Below, piece after piece: positions 1 to 9,195 of a stretch of 64,000 nt of DNA; position 1 is the stretch's first letter, and every line of letters starts with the position of its first letter. Source of the DNA: G965279355 sp965279355 (GTDB lineage Bacteria; Pseudomonadota; Alphaproteobacteria; CACIAM-22H2); contig OZ257155.1 of NCBI GenBank assembly GCA_965279355.1, forward strand, positions 62,001 through 126,000. Direction: 5' to 3'. The notes below the pieces were generated by a model. The model ran no database searches, was not told the DNA's origin, and saw only the letters and a program-made list of their open reading frames with translations. The translations under genes and the position numbers were made by a program.

Positions 1-69
1 AACGGGTTCGGCTAAAAGGTCCTGCTGGTCCTGCGGGGCGAACGGCTGGAACCTGATGCGGAGAGTATA

Positions 70-945
70 ATGGCGTTAGAACTGCGTAAGCTTCATCCGA
101 TGTTTGCGGCGGAAATTAGCCAGTTGGACTTTTCTCTGCCGGCTGCCCGCCAGCCGGGCAAGGAGTTAAAAGCGGCGATCGACAACTATGGCGTCGTCGT
201 GTTCCGTAATGAGAGGCCGATTACCGACGACCAGCACGCCGAATTCAGCCGCCTGTTTGGGCCGATCGAGATCGGACCGGCATTCAAGGTGGCGGGTACG
301 GTTAAACAGCGGATCACCAATCCGCTGCTGGTCGACGTCAGCAATCTTGATGCCGACGGCAACATCATGGCCCTGGATAATCGCATGCGCCTTTTCGTTA
401 AGGGAAATGCGCTTTGGCACACGGATATGTCCTTCATGCAGAATCGCGCCACCTATTCGCTGCTCGCCGCGCATGAAATTCCGCCCGACGGCGCGGATAC
501 GGAATTCGCGGATATGGCTTCGGCCTATAACGCGCTGCCGGATGATATGAAGGAGTTGGTCGAGAAGCTCACCGTCGAGCATTCGATCTGGCATTCTCGG
601 CAGCTGGCGGGCTTCCCGGAACCGACGGAGGAAGAACTAAAGTCACAGCTGCCTGTGCACCACAAGCTGGTGCACGTTCATCCCGGTTCCGGCCGAAAAG
701 TTCTCTATTTGGCTGCACACGCCTCTCATATCGTCGGCTGGCCGCTCGAGCTGGGTCGCGGCCTGCTCAAGGTCCTGATGGCGTTCAGCACGCAGGCGCA
801 GTTCATCTATCGGCACAAGTGGACGCTTGGCGATCTGTTGATGTGGGACAACATGTCCACCATGCATCGCGCGACGCCATTTGAGGACTCGAAATACCGC
901 CGCGATATGCGGCGCACGACATGCCGGGAGCGGCCGGCGGCATAG
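70..945 (+). CDS. TauD/TfdA-family 2-oxoglutarate-dependent dioxygenase
   Basis: Fe(II)/2-oxoglutarate dioxygenase of the TauD/TfdA family, 291 aa, cytoplasmic. The facial triad is visible: H117-x-D119 in WHTDMSF and the distal H266 in TMHRAT, with the 2-oxoglutarate-binding Arg about 15 residues later in RRDMRRTT. These enzymes hydroxylate small organic acids, often to cleave an ether, sulfonate or amine. The substrate cannot be read from sequence. A closely similar paralogue lies at 33385-34287, sharing the RATYSLL and RRDMRRTTCRERP stretches. It faces the dioxygenase at 971-1855 tail to tail. No copy of the island's shared operator is seen before it, but only 69 bp of upstream sequence is available. 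Confidence 0.88.
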   Translation: MALELRKLHPMFAAEISQLDFSLPAARQPGKELKAAIDNYGVVVFRNERPITDDQHAEFSRLFGPIEIGPAFKVAGTVKQRITNPLLVDVSNLDADGNIMALDNRMRLFVKGNALWHTDMSFMQNRATYSLLAAHEIPPDGADTEFADMASAYNALPDDMKELVEKLTVEHSIWHSRQLAGFPEPTEEELKSQLPVHHKLVHVHPGSGRKVLYLAAHASHIVGWPLELGRGLLKVLMAFSTQAQFIYRHKWTLGDLLMWDNMSTMHRATPFEDSKYRRDMRRTTCRERPAA

Positions 946-970
946 GCTGCGCCGCCGACGCGAGGGCAGT

Positions 971-1855
971 CTAGTGCGGGATCCTGCCGCCGAGTGTCAC
1001 CCGCTCAAGCGTTCGGGCGTATCCCTGATAGTCGCCGACCGCTGAGTGCGAGGCTGCCCAATTGTCCCAGACGACGACAGTCCCGGCGTCCCAGCGAACC
1101 CGGACCGTAAACGGGGTAAACGAAGAGTACTGATGGAGGAAGTTCAGGAGCGGCGCGCTCTCCGCTTCCGTCATACCTTCGAAACGGATGCTGAAGAGCG
1201 GGTTCAGGAAGAGCGCCTTCCGGCCGGTGACAGGATGCATCATTGCCAGTGGATGGATCACCTCACGGTCACCCTCCGTTGTATCCATATTCTTCATCGA
1301 CTTGTAGAGACGTTGGTCGGCGCCGGAACCGAACAATCGCGTCGCACTGTGGACCACGCGGAGTCCATCGATCACCTGGCGCATCTTCTCAGACAACGTC
1401 TCGTAACCGAGATAAAGATTCCCAAATGCCGTGTCGCCGCCATAGGGCGGTACAACCACCCCCCGCATCACAACCACGGCGGGCGGGGTATCCATGAACG
1501 TGCTGTCCGAGTGGAAAGCCTCGCCGACGACGCCTTTCTGATCGTCGGCGTCCCTATGGACCAGTTGGATATCCTTGAAGTCCGGCCGGTTCTTGATGTG
1601 AGGAATCGGCTGGATTGGGCCAAAGGTTTCCGAGAAACGGATATGATTCTTGTGGGTGAGACCTTCCTGTGAGCGGAAGACGACGACCAGGTGGTCGGCA
1701 AACGCGCGCCTGATTTCACTCAACTGCTCTTCCGAAGGATCATTCAGGTCCACACCATGGATCTCGGCGCCGATGAGGCCGCTCAGGGGGTGGACCGTGA
1801 TGCTTTTGTAATCCCCGACCTTGATGATGTTGGGCCGCTCGGTAACAGTGAGCAT
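971..1855 (-). CDS. TauD/TfdA-family dioxygenase
   Basis: Second TauD/TfdA-type Fe(II)/2-oxoglutarate dioxygenase, about 294 aa. H115-x-D117 lies in FHSDSTF, the distal His in WAASHSAVGDYQG, and the C-terminal Arg in ARTLERVTLGG. The frame stays open to a TTG at 1942, but ATG 1855 is preferred. It has a GAGG about 10 nt upstream and the family alignment begins right after it. It is only distantly similar to the dioxygenase at 70-945 and probably acts on another substrate. The TGTC-N12-GACA operator at 1953-1972 sits 98 bp upstream, so it is probably co-regulated with the island. Confidence 0.87.
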   Translation of the reverse strand: MLTVTERPNIIKVGDYKSITVHPLSGLIGAEIHGVDLNDPSEEQLSEIRRAFADHLVVVFRSQEGLTHKNHIRFSETFGPIQPIPHIKNRPDFKDIQLVHRDADDQKGVVGEAFHSDSTFMDTPPAVVVMRGVVVPPYGGDTAFGNLYLGYETLSEKMRQVIDGLRVVHSATRLFGSGADQRLYKSMKNMDTTEGDREVIHPLAMMHPVTGRKALFLNPLFSIRFEGMTEAESAPLLNFLHQYSSFTPFTVRVRWDAGTVVVWDNWAASHSAVGDYQGYARTLERVTLGGRIPH

Positions 1856-1952
1856 CTGTTCAAGACCTCGTCCGTGTCGCAGTGCGACTGCGGCGACGGA
1901 TTGACGACCGCAGTCTTCAGCGAGCGACGATAGACGCTTCAACGGAAAAGAA

Positions 1953-1972
1953 TGTCATCGGGCCTAATGACA
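1953..1972. promoter_or_regulatory. Island operator copy A
   Basis: The 20-bp inverted repeat TGTCATCGGGCCTAATGACA extends to 7-bp perfect arms (ATGTCAT/ATGACAT) at 1952-1973. It lies between the MarR gene and the dioxygenase it would control on the minus strand. It is one of five repeats of the same length with TGTC/GACA ends. Confidence 0.7.
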
Positions 1973-2029
1973 TATCCGGGCAGGACATACCGGATGGGCG
2001 AGGCCGGTCTGATCGGCTCGTCTGAACCT

Positions 2030-2527
2030 TCAGATCTGCACTTCCTCGATCTCCAGGTTTGAATCGCCTTCATTTCCCTGAGCATCGAGAAATTTAAGCA
2101 GGAGATTCCGCAGGAGTTTAAGCTCGCTGCTGTCGAAACAATTGAAGTATTCGCGTTCCAATTCATCCACGAGCTTGTTGCATTCGGCCATAATGACCTC
2201 GCCCGCGCGGGTCACGGTTACCAAAAGAATCCTCTTATGTTCTGGGGACTCCCTTCGCTTGATCAGGCCTTTGCGGTCTAATGCGGCAATAATTTCATTC
2301 ATCGACTGCGGGGTGACGCGCGCTCGCCGCGCCAGGTCAGCTGCAGAAAGGCCGCCCTCGCGGCTGGACAGCGCTAGAACCATGAATTGTGTGGGCGTCA
2401 GGCTCAGTTCTTCCAGGCGCGATATCATTTCTGAATAGATCGCAAGCTGGGTCTGACGGATGAGATAGATAGTTCTCGCGGCCTTCATGCTTGCGCTCAT
2501 GGCACCTGGTTGCAGGGTCCCGTGCAT
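2030..2527 (-). CDS. MarR-family transcriptional regulator
   Basis: Winged-helix regulator of 165 aa. The MarR core is recognisable: LTPTQFMVLALS, then ADLARRARVTPQSMNEIIAALDRKG (recognition helix region), the wing with RILLVTVTRAG, and helical dimerisation ends. MarR proteins usually repress and are released by aromatic or phenolic ligands, which fits a catabolic island. It is the only dedicated regulator in the first 20 kb, so it is the leading candidate to bind the five TGTC-N12-GACA sites, though this is inference. Start ATG 2527 is used; ATG 2500 and 2488 are also possible. It is divergent from the dehydrogenase at 2697. Confidence 0.9.
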   Translation of the reverse strand: MHGTLQPGAMSASMKAARTIYLIRQTQLAIYSEMISRLEELSLTPTQFMVLALSSREGGLSAADLARRARVTPQSMNEIIAALDRKGLIKRRESPEHKRILLVTVTRAGEVIMAECNKLVDELEREYFNCFDSSELKLLRNLLLKFLDAQGNEGDSNLEIEEVQI

Positions 2528-2654
2528 AGCACGTAATTTTTAAATAGTCCTCTGTGCATTGAGAGGCTGCTCCGGGAACGACCGTTAAAATGACTACTGG
2601 CGGGGGTAAAGTTAGGTTTTTGTTTGCGCCGCATGCCAATCGGTGCTTCTATGG

Positions 2655-2684
2655 AAGGTATCCTTATATTCAATAAAGGACATT
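2655..2684. promoter_or_regulatory. Possible regulatory element before the 2697 operon
   Basis: The 169-bp divergent region 2528-2696 holds AAGGTATCCTT (2655-2665), the split repeat TCCTT-N10-AAGGA (2661-2680), and one good operator half-site, AAGGACATT. The other half of the island operator is not present at the right distance. This may be a degenerate or different operator. Confidence 0.3.
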
Positions 2685-2696
2685 AGAAAGGGGAGG

Positions 2697-3800
2697 ATGG
2701 TGCAAGAAACAATGCGAGCAGCGCGTCTTTATGCGCCCGCCGAGCCAATGCGGATCGACGTGATCCCGCGGCCGAAGTTCAGTTCCCGTGACGTCCTGGT
2801 GAAGGTCGAAGCCTGCGGCGTCATTCCCAATATGACTGCCATTTTCAGCGGGCGGCTCTGGAACCTCTTGCCGCCCCTGCCGGCCATCATGGGTCTCGAT
2901 GCGGCGGGCGTGATCGCCGAAGTCGGCACTGAGGTCGACAATTTTGCCGTCGGCGATCGGGTCTACATCAATCCGTGGCTGACCTGCGGCAGTTGTTCCT
3001 ACTGCCGGAACAACATGAGCATCCTGTGCGCGGCCGCCGCGTTTCAGGGTTACTTTGGCTTCTTTCCCGAATCCATGAAGCTGCTGGAGAAGTATCCTTA
3101 CGGAGGCTTCTGCGAATACACGACGGCATCGCTGGACCGTCTGGTGAAGCTGCCTGCAAACGTGAGTTTCGATCACGCGGCGCGCTTTGGCTATCTCGGG
3201 ACGTCGTATTCCGGTCTCAAGTTCGGCGGGGTCGGTTCAGGGAGTTGGGTGCTGATCAATGGGATCACGGGGACTCTTGGCGTGGGCGCCACTCTGCTGG
3301 CTCTCGGCATGGGAGCCACCCGAATCCTTGGCTTTGGGCGCAACCGCGAAATTCTGAAGCAGTTGAAGGCGCTGGCTCCCAATCGCATCGATACGCTGGC
3401 GATTGGCGATGCGCTAATCGACGAGTGGGTTCGCGAGCGGACTGAAGGCCTCGGAGCAGACGTCCTGCTGGATTGCAGCGCGCGCACCAGCGATGTCAGC
3501 CTGGCCGTTGCCTCCCTTGCCGCGATCAAGCGCGGTGGCAAGTGCATCAATGTCGGCGCGCTGGCGCCGATGCAGATCGAGCCGATGAAGTTCATGAACC
3601 ACCGGTACGAGTTCCGTGGATCGAACTGGTTCACCACCGGTGAAGCGCAGCAGATGGCTGAGATGGCGTCTGTCGGCGTGCTCGATCTCAGCCAGATGGT
3701 GAATAAGACCTATCCGCTGGAGCGGATCAACGACGCTCTCGAGGCCGTTAAATCGCGCCCCGGCGGTTTCACGAATATCGTCGTTCGGCCCGGCGAATAG
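2697..3800 (+). CDS. Zinc-type alcohol dehydrogenase (MDR superfamily)
   Basis: Medium-chain dehydrogenase/reductase of about 367 aa, predicted to oxidise an alcohol or reduce an aldehyde or enoyl bond with NAD(P). The four structural-zinc cysteines are present (C97, C100, C103, C111 in CGSCSYC...LC), as is C40 of the catalytic site. The usual GHE motif reads GLD, so the catalytic-zinc histidine is Leu67. The chemistry may therefore be atypical. The Rossmann segment is GITGTLGVGATLLALGMGA. ATG 2697 follows GGGGAGG directly; ATG 2712 or GTG 2643 are alternatives. It is first in a run of six same-strand genes to 9162. Confidence 0.85.
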   Translation: MVQETMRAARLYAPAEPMRIDVIPRPKFSSRDVLVKVEACGVIPNMTAIFSGRLWNLLPPLPAIMGLDAAGVIAEVGTEVDNFAVGDRVYINPWLTCGSCSYCRNNMSILCAAAAFQGYFGFFPESMKLLEKYPYGGFCEYTTASLDRLVKLPANVSFDHAARFGYLGTSYSGLKFGGVGSGSWVLINGITGTLGVGATLLALGMGATRILGFGRNREILKQLKALAPNRIDTLAIGDALIDEWVRERTEGLGADVLLDCSARTSDVSLAVASLAAIKRGGKCINVGALAPMQIEPMKFMNHRYEFRGSNWFTTGEAQQMAEMASVGVLDLSQMVNKTYPLERINDALEAVKSRPGGFTNIVVRPGE

Positions 3801-3808
3801 AGGCGGAT

Positions 3809-4960
3809 ATGGATTTCGGCTTCAGTGAAGAGCAGGTCATTCTGCGGGATAGCGTCAGTCGGCTGATGGAAAAGCATGCGCCCATCGAAGAGGTGCGGCG
3901 TCTTGATCAGGAACGCGCCTATCCGGAGGCGCTGTATCAGGAATGGGTGAAAGCCGGCTTCTTTGCCTTGCCGTTTCCAGAACAATACGGCGGTCTTGGC
4001 CGTGACGTCATGGATATGGTGATCGTTGCGGAGGAGATCGCGCGGACCAGCGCCGATCTTATGATGGCCTACGGCGGCAATATTTTCTGCGGGCTGAATG
4101 TGCTGCGGAAGGGGTCGGAAGAGCAGAAGCAATACTGGCTACCCAAGCTCATCGCAGGCGAAGTGAAATTTTCGATCTCCGTCTCCGAGCCGGATGCGGG
4201 CTCGGATGTCGGGGCAATTCGGACCCGTGCGGAACGGCAAGGGGGTGAATGGGTTCTGAACGGTCAGAAAATCTGGGCATCGACGGCCGGTGCCGCGAAT
4301 AATGTCATCAACGTCTATGTGAAGACGGATACAAAGGCTCATTACCGCCAGGGAATGTCCCTGTTGCTGGTCGACAACGATGCTCCGGGTGTCACCTTAC
4401 GTAAGCTGGACATGCTGGGTCGGCGGTCGACAGGAACCTATGAGGTCATCTTCGACAATGTTCGCGTGTCCGATGACCGTGTGGTCGGCGGCGTCAACAA
4501 AGGCTGGGACTGTATTCTGTCCGGTCTGCAGGTCGAGCGCGTGACGTCGGCGGCGGGGAACATCGGCGCTGCGCAGGCGGTCGTTGACCTTGCTGTACAA
4601 TACGCAAAGGATCGTAAGCAGTTCGGCCGGCCGATCGGCACCAATCAGTCCATCGCCCATATGCTGGCTGACATGGCAACGGAGGTCGAGGCTGCCCGGA
4701 CGCTCACATGGCGTGCGGCCTGGATGGTCTCTCAGGGACAGGAAGCCCTCCGCGAAATCTCCATGGCCAAGCTCTACAGCTCGGAGACATACGTGAAGGT
4801 TGCCGGCATGGGCATGCAGATCTTCGGCGGGTTCGGCTACAGCATGGAGTTCGATATGCAGCGGTGGTTCCGCGATTCGCGCGCCGCGACGGTCGCGGCA
4901 GGAAGCTCGCAAATACAGAGGAACATCGTGGCGAATACGCTGGGACTTAAAGTCCAGTAG
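3809..4960 (+). CDS. Acyl-CoA dehydrogenase
   Basis: FAD-dependent acyl-CoA dehydrogenase of 383 aa, desaturating an acyl-CoA at alpha-beta and passing electrons to ETF. Signatures present are SVSEPDAGSDV, GQKIWASTAG, DRKQFGRPIGTNQ and FGGFGYSMEFDMQRWFRD. The glutamate of the medium-chain type (YEGT) is replaced by AAGS near the C-terminus. A Glu does occur in LQVERVTSA, the position used by isovaleryl- and long-chain-type enzymes. It begins 8 bp after the dehydrogenase stop and is probably translated from the same mRNA. It implies that the island's substrate passes through a CoA thioester. Confidence 0.92.
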   Translation: MDFGFSEEQVILRDSVSRLMEKHAPIEEVRRLDQERAYPEALYQEWVKAGFFALPFPEQYGGLGRDVMDMVIVAEEIARTSADLMMAYGGNIFCGLNVLRKGSEEQKQYWLPKLIAGEVKFSISVSEPDAGSDVGAIRTRAERQGGEWVLNGQKIWASTAGAANNVINVYVKTDTKAHYRQGMSLLLVDNDAPGVTLRKLDMLGRRSTGTYEVIFDNVRVSDDRVVGGVNKGWDCILSGLQVERVTSAAGNIGAAQAVVDLAVQYAKDRKQFGRPIGTNQSIAHMLADMATEVEAARTLTWRAAWMVSQGQEALREISMAKLYSSETYVKVAGMGMQIFGGFGYSMEFDMQRWFRDSRAATVAAGSSQIQRNIVANTLGLKVQ

Positions 4961-5001
4961 TCGCGGTCCCTTCCTTTTGCTCGATGGCTCGAGTGTCGAA
5001 T

Positions 5002-6024
5002 ATGAAGATCGATATCTACAATCATGTGATGCCGTTGGGATATCTGGAGTTCGTTAAGGAGAACTCCAAGGATCCCGATATGGTCAAGCGCACGACCAAT
5101 ATCCGGATGCTGTGGGATATGCCGGCCCGCGTCGAAATGCTGGCGCGCTTTCCGGATGTGCAACAGGTGCTGACGCTCAGTCTGCCGGCACCGGAGTTGC
5201 TGGGGCCGCCTGATATTGCAGCCAGGGGTGCCCAGATCGCGAACGACGGCATGTTCGAGATATGTAACAAGTGGCCCGACAAATTCCCGGCCTTCGTCGC
5301 GGCAGTCCCGATGAATAACGTGCCGGCAGCCCTGGAGGAGATGGATCGGGCGATCAACAAGCTCGGCGCCAAGGGGATCCAGATCATCACCAGCGTTGCC
5401 GGAAGGCCGCTCGACGATCTCGAGTTCTTTCCGGTCTTTGAGCGGATCACCAAGCACCACCAGATGCCAATCTGGATGCATCCCTATCGGCCGGCCGGCT
5501 ACTCAGACTACAAGCCGGAACCGAAGTCGCGCTACGAAATCTGGCAGGTCCTGGGGTGGCCCTATGAAACGAGCGCCGCCATGGCGCGCATCGTTTTCTC
5601 CGGCATGTTCGATCAGCTCCCCGATATGCGGATCATCACGCACCACTGCGGCGGCATGCTGCCGTATTTTTCGGGACGTGCCGATACGCTGTGGGCCCAG
5701 CTCGGATCGCGCAGTGCCGGCGAAGACTACAGCGCAGTGCTCAAGCGGATGTCGAAGAAGCCAATTGAGTATTTCAAGATGTTCTATGGTGATACGGTGC
5801 TGGGCGGGTCCGCTCCGGCGCTTCGCTGCGGTCTGGAATTCTTCGGTCCCGATCACGTGGTCTTTGCCAGCGATTGTCCCTTCGACCCGGAGGGCGGCCC
5901 GATGTTCATCCGTGAGGGAATACGGTCTGTGGAAGCTCTCGATCTTCCCGAAGAAACGAAACGGAAGATTTTCTATCTGAACGCCCGCCGGCTGCTTAAG
6001 CTGCCCGACGATCAGAATAAATAG
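5002..6024 (+). CDS. Amidohydrolase-2 family protein (ACMSD-like)
   Basis: TIM-barrel amidohydrolase of the ACMSD/resorcylate-decarboxylase type, about 340 aa. These enzymes decarboxylate or hydrate ring acids or cleave lactones. Metal-site residues seen are H160 (WMHP), H214/H215 (ITHHCGG) and D291 (FASDCPFD). The N-terminal H-x-H reads Y6-N-H8, so one metal-ligating His is missing, which makes a plain zinc hydrolase less likely. ATG 5002 (MKIDIYNH) fits the family; ATG 4984 would add six residues. Its place between the acyl-CoA dehydrogenase and the Rieske oxygenase suggests it processes the ring acid or a cleavage product. Confidence 0.85.
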   Translation: MKIDIYNHVMPLGYLEFVKENSKDPDMVKRTTNIRMLWDMPARVEMLARFPDVQQVLTLSLPAPELLGPPDIAARGAQIANDGMFEICNKWPDKFPAFVAAVPMNNVPAALEEMDRAINKLGAKGIQIITSVAGRPLDDLEFFPVFERITKHHQMPIWMHPYRPAGYSDYKPEPKSRYEIWQVLGWPYETSAAMARIVFSGMFDQLPDMRIITHHCGGMLPYFSGRADTLWAQLGSRSAGEDYSAVLKRMSKKPIEYFKMFYGDTVLGGSAPALRCGLEFFGPDHVVFASDCPFDPEGGPMFIREGIRSVEALDLPEETKRKIFYLNARRLLKLPDDQNK

Positions 6025-6036
6025 AGGAAGAACCCT

Positions 6037-7401
6037 ATGGGTCGGGACATCTCAGCCGTTGGCCACAATCAGATCGGCCGGCTGATCGACGATCGGCCGG
6101 GTGACGGGATATTTCAGCTCGACAGGGCTGTTTATACCGATCGCGAGATATTCGAACTCGAGATGAAGTTTATCTTCGAGCGAAGCTGGAATTTTCTGTG
6201 CATGGAGGCGCAGATATCCAAGCCGTTTGATTTTGTTACGCTGCAGATCGGCCGGGCGCCGGTTTTGGTAACGCGCGACGCGCAGGGAAAGATTGGCGCG
6301 TTTCTGAACGTCTGCCGGCATAAGGGCGCCTTGGTCTGTCGCACGGACCAGGGAAGCGCGAAGGTCCATAACTGTCCGTATCATGGCTGGACATATGACT
6401 CGTCCGGAAAATGCGTCCATATCAAAGATCGTGAAGCGGGAGCCTATGCCGCGAGCTTTGATGCACAAGGGCATGACCTTGTGCCTCTGCTGCGTCTGCA
6501 GAGCTATCGCGGGTTTATCTTCGGCAGCTTGAGCCCTGACGTGCCTGACCTCGAGGCATTCCTGGGCGATTCAAAGCTGTTCCTGGATCTGGTCGCTGAT
6601 CAGGGCCCGAACGGGATCGAGGTAATTCCGGGGCGCTCGACCTATGTCTTTCAGGCGAACTGGAAGCTGCAGCTCGATAACGGTCTGGATCCTTATCACC
6701 TGACATCCACGCATCTCAGTTTCCTGGATATCCAGGCGCGCCGCCGGGCCGGGCTCGGCAATGTTCAGGCTAAGCAGTTCGACTGGTCGAAGCGCCCGCA
6801 GCAGGCCAGTGGCTCATTCCTTTTTCCGAATGGTCATTCGGTATTCTGGGCGGATCAAGCCGAACCGGAAAAGCGGCCGATCTTTCCGGTGATCGACGAG
6901 GTCCGAAAACGCGTCGGGGACATGCGTGCGGACTGGATGCTCAAGGGCCGCATCGCTCTTTGGTTTCCCAATATGCAGATTGCCGATGCCGTGGCACTTA
7001 TCCTACGGGTCTTTCGTCCGATCGATGTGAATCGGACCGAGATGCGCAGTTACTGTCTGGCGCCGGTTGGCGAGGATCCGAAGCTTCGCGCATGGCGCTT
7101 GCGGCAGTTCGAGGATTTCTTCAATCCGAGCGGTCTGGCGACACCGGACGACACGGTCCTCTACGAATCGGTCCAGCAGGGACTCAACTCGCCGGGCTTC
7201 CCCTGGTTGCAGGGGTACTCCCGCGGCATGACTCTTTCGGAGAATAGTGGGCAGGAAGAGACGGCGGCCCTCGGGATCTCGCCAACTCTCAGCAAGAAAG
7301 GCACCTATCGCACATCGAGCGAGGCAAACCTGCACGGCCCTTATCGCGAATGGCGCCGCCTCCTTGAGGCTGGCCTGGCGGGTCAGGCGGCCTATCCATG
7401 A
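6037..7401 (+). CDS. Aromatic-ring-hydroxylating dioxygenase, alpha subunit
   Basis: Rieske non-haem iron oxygenase large subunit of 454 aa, of the benzoate/anthranilate 1,2-dioxygenase type. It adds O2 to an aromatic acid. Rieske ligands are C93-x-H95 and C113-x2-H116. The catalytic iron ligands H221 and H226 and the bridging D218 are in DNGLDPYHLTSTH. The LAPVGEDPKLRAWRLRQFEDFF segment matches BenA-like proteins recalled from memory. The beta subunit follows with a 4-bp overlap. No ferredoxin reductase (BenC type) is in the window, so electrons must come from another locus. Confidence 0.93.
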   Translation: MGRDISAVGHNQIGRLIDDRPGDGIFQLDRAVYTDREIFELEMKFIFERSWNFLCMEAQISKPFDFVTLQIGRAPVLVTRDAQGKIGAFLNVCRHKGALVCRTDQGSAKVHNCPYHGWTYDSSGKCVHIKDREAGAYAASFDAQGHDLVPLLRLQSYRGFIFGSLSPDVPDLEAFLGDSKLFLDLVADQGPNGIEVIPGRSTYVFQANWKLQLDNGLDPYHLTSTHLSFLDIQARRRAGLGNVQAKQFDWSKRPQQASGSFLFPNGHSVFWADQAEPEKRPIFPVIDEVRKRVGDMRADWMLKGRIALWFPNMQIADAVALILRVFRPIDVNRTEMRSYCLAPVGEDPKLRAWRLRQFEDFFNPSGLATPDDTVLYESVQQGLNSPGFPWLQGYSRGMTLSENSGQEETAALGISPTLSKKGTYRTSSEANLHGPYREWRRLLEAGLAGQAAYP

Positions 7402-7925
7402 GCGGTGCGCCAACAAAGGATGCTGACGCCGCAAGCCTCATGTCGATCGGTCGCGACATGATCGAACGCGAGGCGGTGTATCTCGATGAAAGAAAATTCG
7501 ACGAGTGGCTCTCGCTGTTTGCGCTGGATTGCGAGTATTGGGCACCAACCTGGAGCAGCGACGACACGCTGACGACCGATCCGCAGCGTGAGCTGTCGCA
7601 CATCTATTACGGCGACCGGTCGGGTCTCGAAGATCGCGTCGTGCGCATTCGTGCCCGCAGTTCACCAGCATCGCATCCGGCGCCACGGAGCACGCATATC
7701 CTGTCTTCGATTCGCTTTCTGGAGGCACCTGGCGTAGGGACAATGCGTCTGCGCTCATCATGGGCGACACATGTTTTCTTCACGCGATCCAAGGAAAGCC
7801 ACACCTATTTTGGACATTCGGAATACGCGCTTGCGCTTGTCGCGCAGACCTGGCTGATCAAGAAAAAGAAGATCGTTCTTCAGAACGATTTTATTCCAAC
7901 GATGTTGGACGTTTACTGTCTGTAG
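7398..7925 (+). CDS. Aromatic-ring-hydroxylating dioxygenase, beta subunit
   Basis: Small subunit of 175 aa with the SnoaL/NTF2-like fold typical of BenB/AntB. Diagnostic stretches are EREAVYLDERKFDEWLSLF, CEYWAPTW, ISHIYYGDR-like LSHIYYGDRSGLEDRV, and the C-terminal KKKIVLQNDFIP. It has a structural role in the alpha3beta3 oxygenase. The ATG overlaps the alpha-subunit stop (ATGA at 7398-7401), giving translational coupling and matched amounts of the two subunits. Confidence 0.92.
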   Translation: MSGAPTKDADAASLMSIGRDMIEREAVYLDERKFDEWLSLFALDCEYWAPTWSSDDTLTTDPQRELSHIYYGDRSGLEDRVVRIRARSSPASHPAPRSTHILSSIRFLEAPGVGTMRLRSSWATHVFFTRSKESHTYFGHSEYALALVAQTWLIKKKKIVLQNDFIPTMLDVYCL

Positions 7926-7962
7926 AATGCAGTCGCGTCCAGAAATAAAGGGGAGATATCCA

Positions 7963-9162
7963 GTGGCTACGCCCGTGGAACGCGTCAATAACCCGATCTC
8001 AACGCGCGAACTCGAGCGCCGATGGTCCGCCGTTCGTCATGCCATGGAGGAACGCGGGGTGGACGTTCTTCTCATGCAGAGCAACAACGATTTCATGGGC
8101 GGATACGTCAAATACTTCACCGATCTGCCTGCCACAAACGGCTATCCCGTGACCGTGGTTTTTCCAAAAGACGACCGCATGACCTTTATCGGCCAGGGAT
8201 CGTTCGGCATGGATCGCCCCTTGCCGCCGGAGGGCGACGGCATCAGGCGGGGGATTGGCCGTCAGCTGGGGACGCCCAGCTATGCCAGCGCTTACTACAC
8301 GAATGAGTACGATGCGGAACTCGCCGAGAAGGCGCTCGGGCGCTATTCAGGCGGCACTATCGGCCTTCTCGGCCTGTCGGCGATGTCTTATGCGCTGGTT
8401 GATCGCGTAAAGAAGGGGCGGCTGTCCAATTCCACGTTTGTCGATGCCTCTGACCTTGTCGATCAGGTCAAGGTGATCAAGAGCGAAGAAGAACTGGCCC
8501 TTATCAGGCGTACCGCAGCCATGCAGGACGCATGTATGGACGCCGTCTTCAAGGCCATACGTCCCGGTATGCGGGATATTGAGGTCGCGGCCATCGCTGA
8601 GCAGTTTGGCCATAGCCATGGCAGCGAGCAGGGAATCCTGATGTGTGCCTCCGGCCCGGTTGGCACCGTCGCGCAATCGGCGCATCGCCATTATCAGAAC
8701 CGCGTGATTCAGGAAGGTGATTATTTCAATCTTCTGATCGAGACAAACGGCCCGGGAGGTCTCTATACCGAGCTGGCGCGGACTTGTGTCCTCGGCAAAG
8801 CCACCCAGGAGATGAAGGACGAGATCGACTTCGTTGTCCGAGCTCAGGATTATGCGGTCAGCCTGCTGACGCCGGGTGCATCCTGCAAGACGATCTGGGA
8901 AAGCTACAACGACTTCATGCGAGCTAATCACCGCCCGCCCGAAGAGCGCCTTTACTGTCATGGTCAAGGCCATGACATGGTCGAGCGTCCGCTCGTGCGG
9001 TTCGATGAGCCGATGACGATCAAGCCCAATATGAATATCGCCTGTCACCCGGGCTATGCGACGGAACGTACATACAGCACCCTGTGCGACAACTTCCTAA
9101 CCACGGATAAGGGGGGCGTTCGCCTGCACAAGTTCGCACGGCACATTGTGGAACTTGGCTGA
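7963..9162 (+). CDS. M24/creatinase-fold protein with altered metal site
   Basis: Pita-bread-fold protein of about 399 aa: an N-terminal creatinase domain (1-165) and an M24 catalytic domain (175-399). Active M24 peptidases carry the metal set D, D, H, E, E. Here the aligned residues appear as E260, E270, H333, H362 and C375, so an ordinary dinuclear metallopeptidase is unlikely. Creatinase (metal-free) and DddP-like lyases show that the fold supports other hydrolytic or lyase reactions. GTG 7963 is preferred because AAGGGGAG lies 8-10 nt before it; ATG 7927 has none. It is last in the 2697-9162 run. Confidence 0.82.
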   Translation: MATPVERVNNPISTRELERRWSAVRHAMEERGVDVLLMQSNNDFMGGYVKYFTDLPATNGYPVTVVFPKDDRMTFIGQGSFGMDRPLPPEGDGIRRGIGRQLGTPSYASAYYTNEYDAELAEKALGRYSGGTIGLLGLSAMSYALVDRVKKGRLSNSTFVDASDLVDQVKVIKSEEELALIRRTAAMQDACMDAVFKAIRPGMRDIEVAAIAEQFGHSHGSEQGILMCASGPVGTVAQSAHRHYQNRVIQEGDYFNLLIETNGPGGLYTELARTCVLGKATQEMKDEIDFVVRAQDYAVSLLTPGASCKTIWESYNDFMRANHRPPEERLYCHGQGHDMVERPLVRFDEPMTIKPNMNIACHPGYATERTYSTLCDNFLTTDKGGVRLHKFARHIVELG

Positions 9163-9195
9163 GCCGCTTCGGGCGTCGCTGGCTGGACCGGCGAC

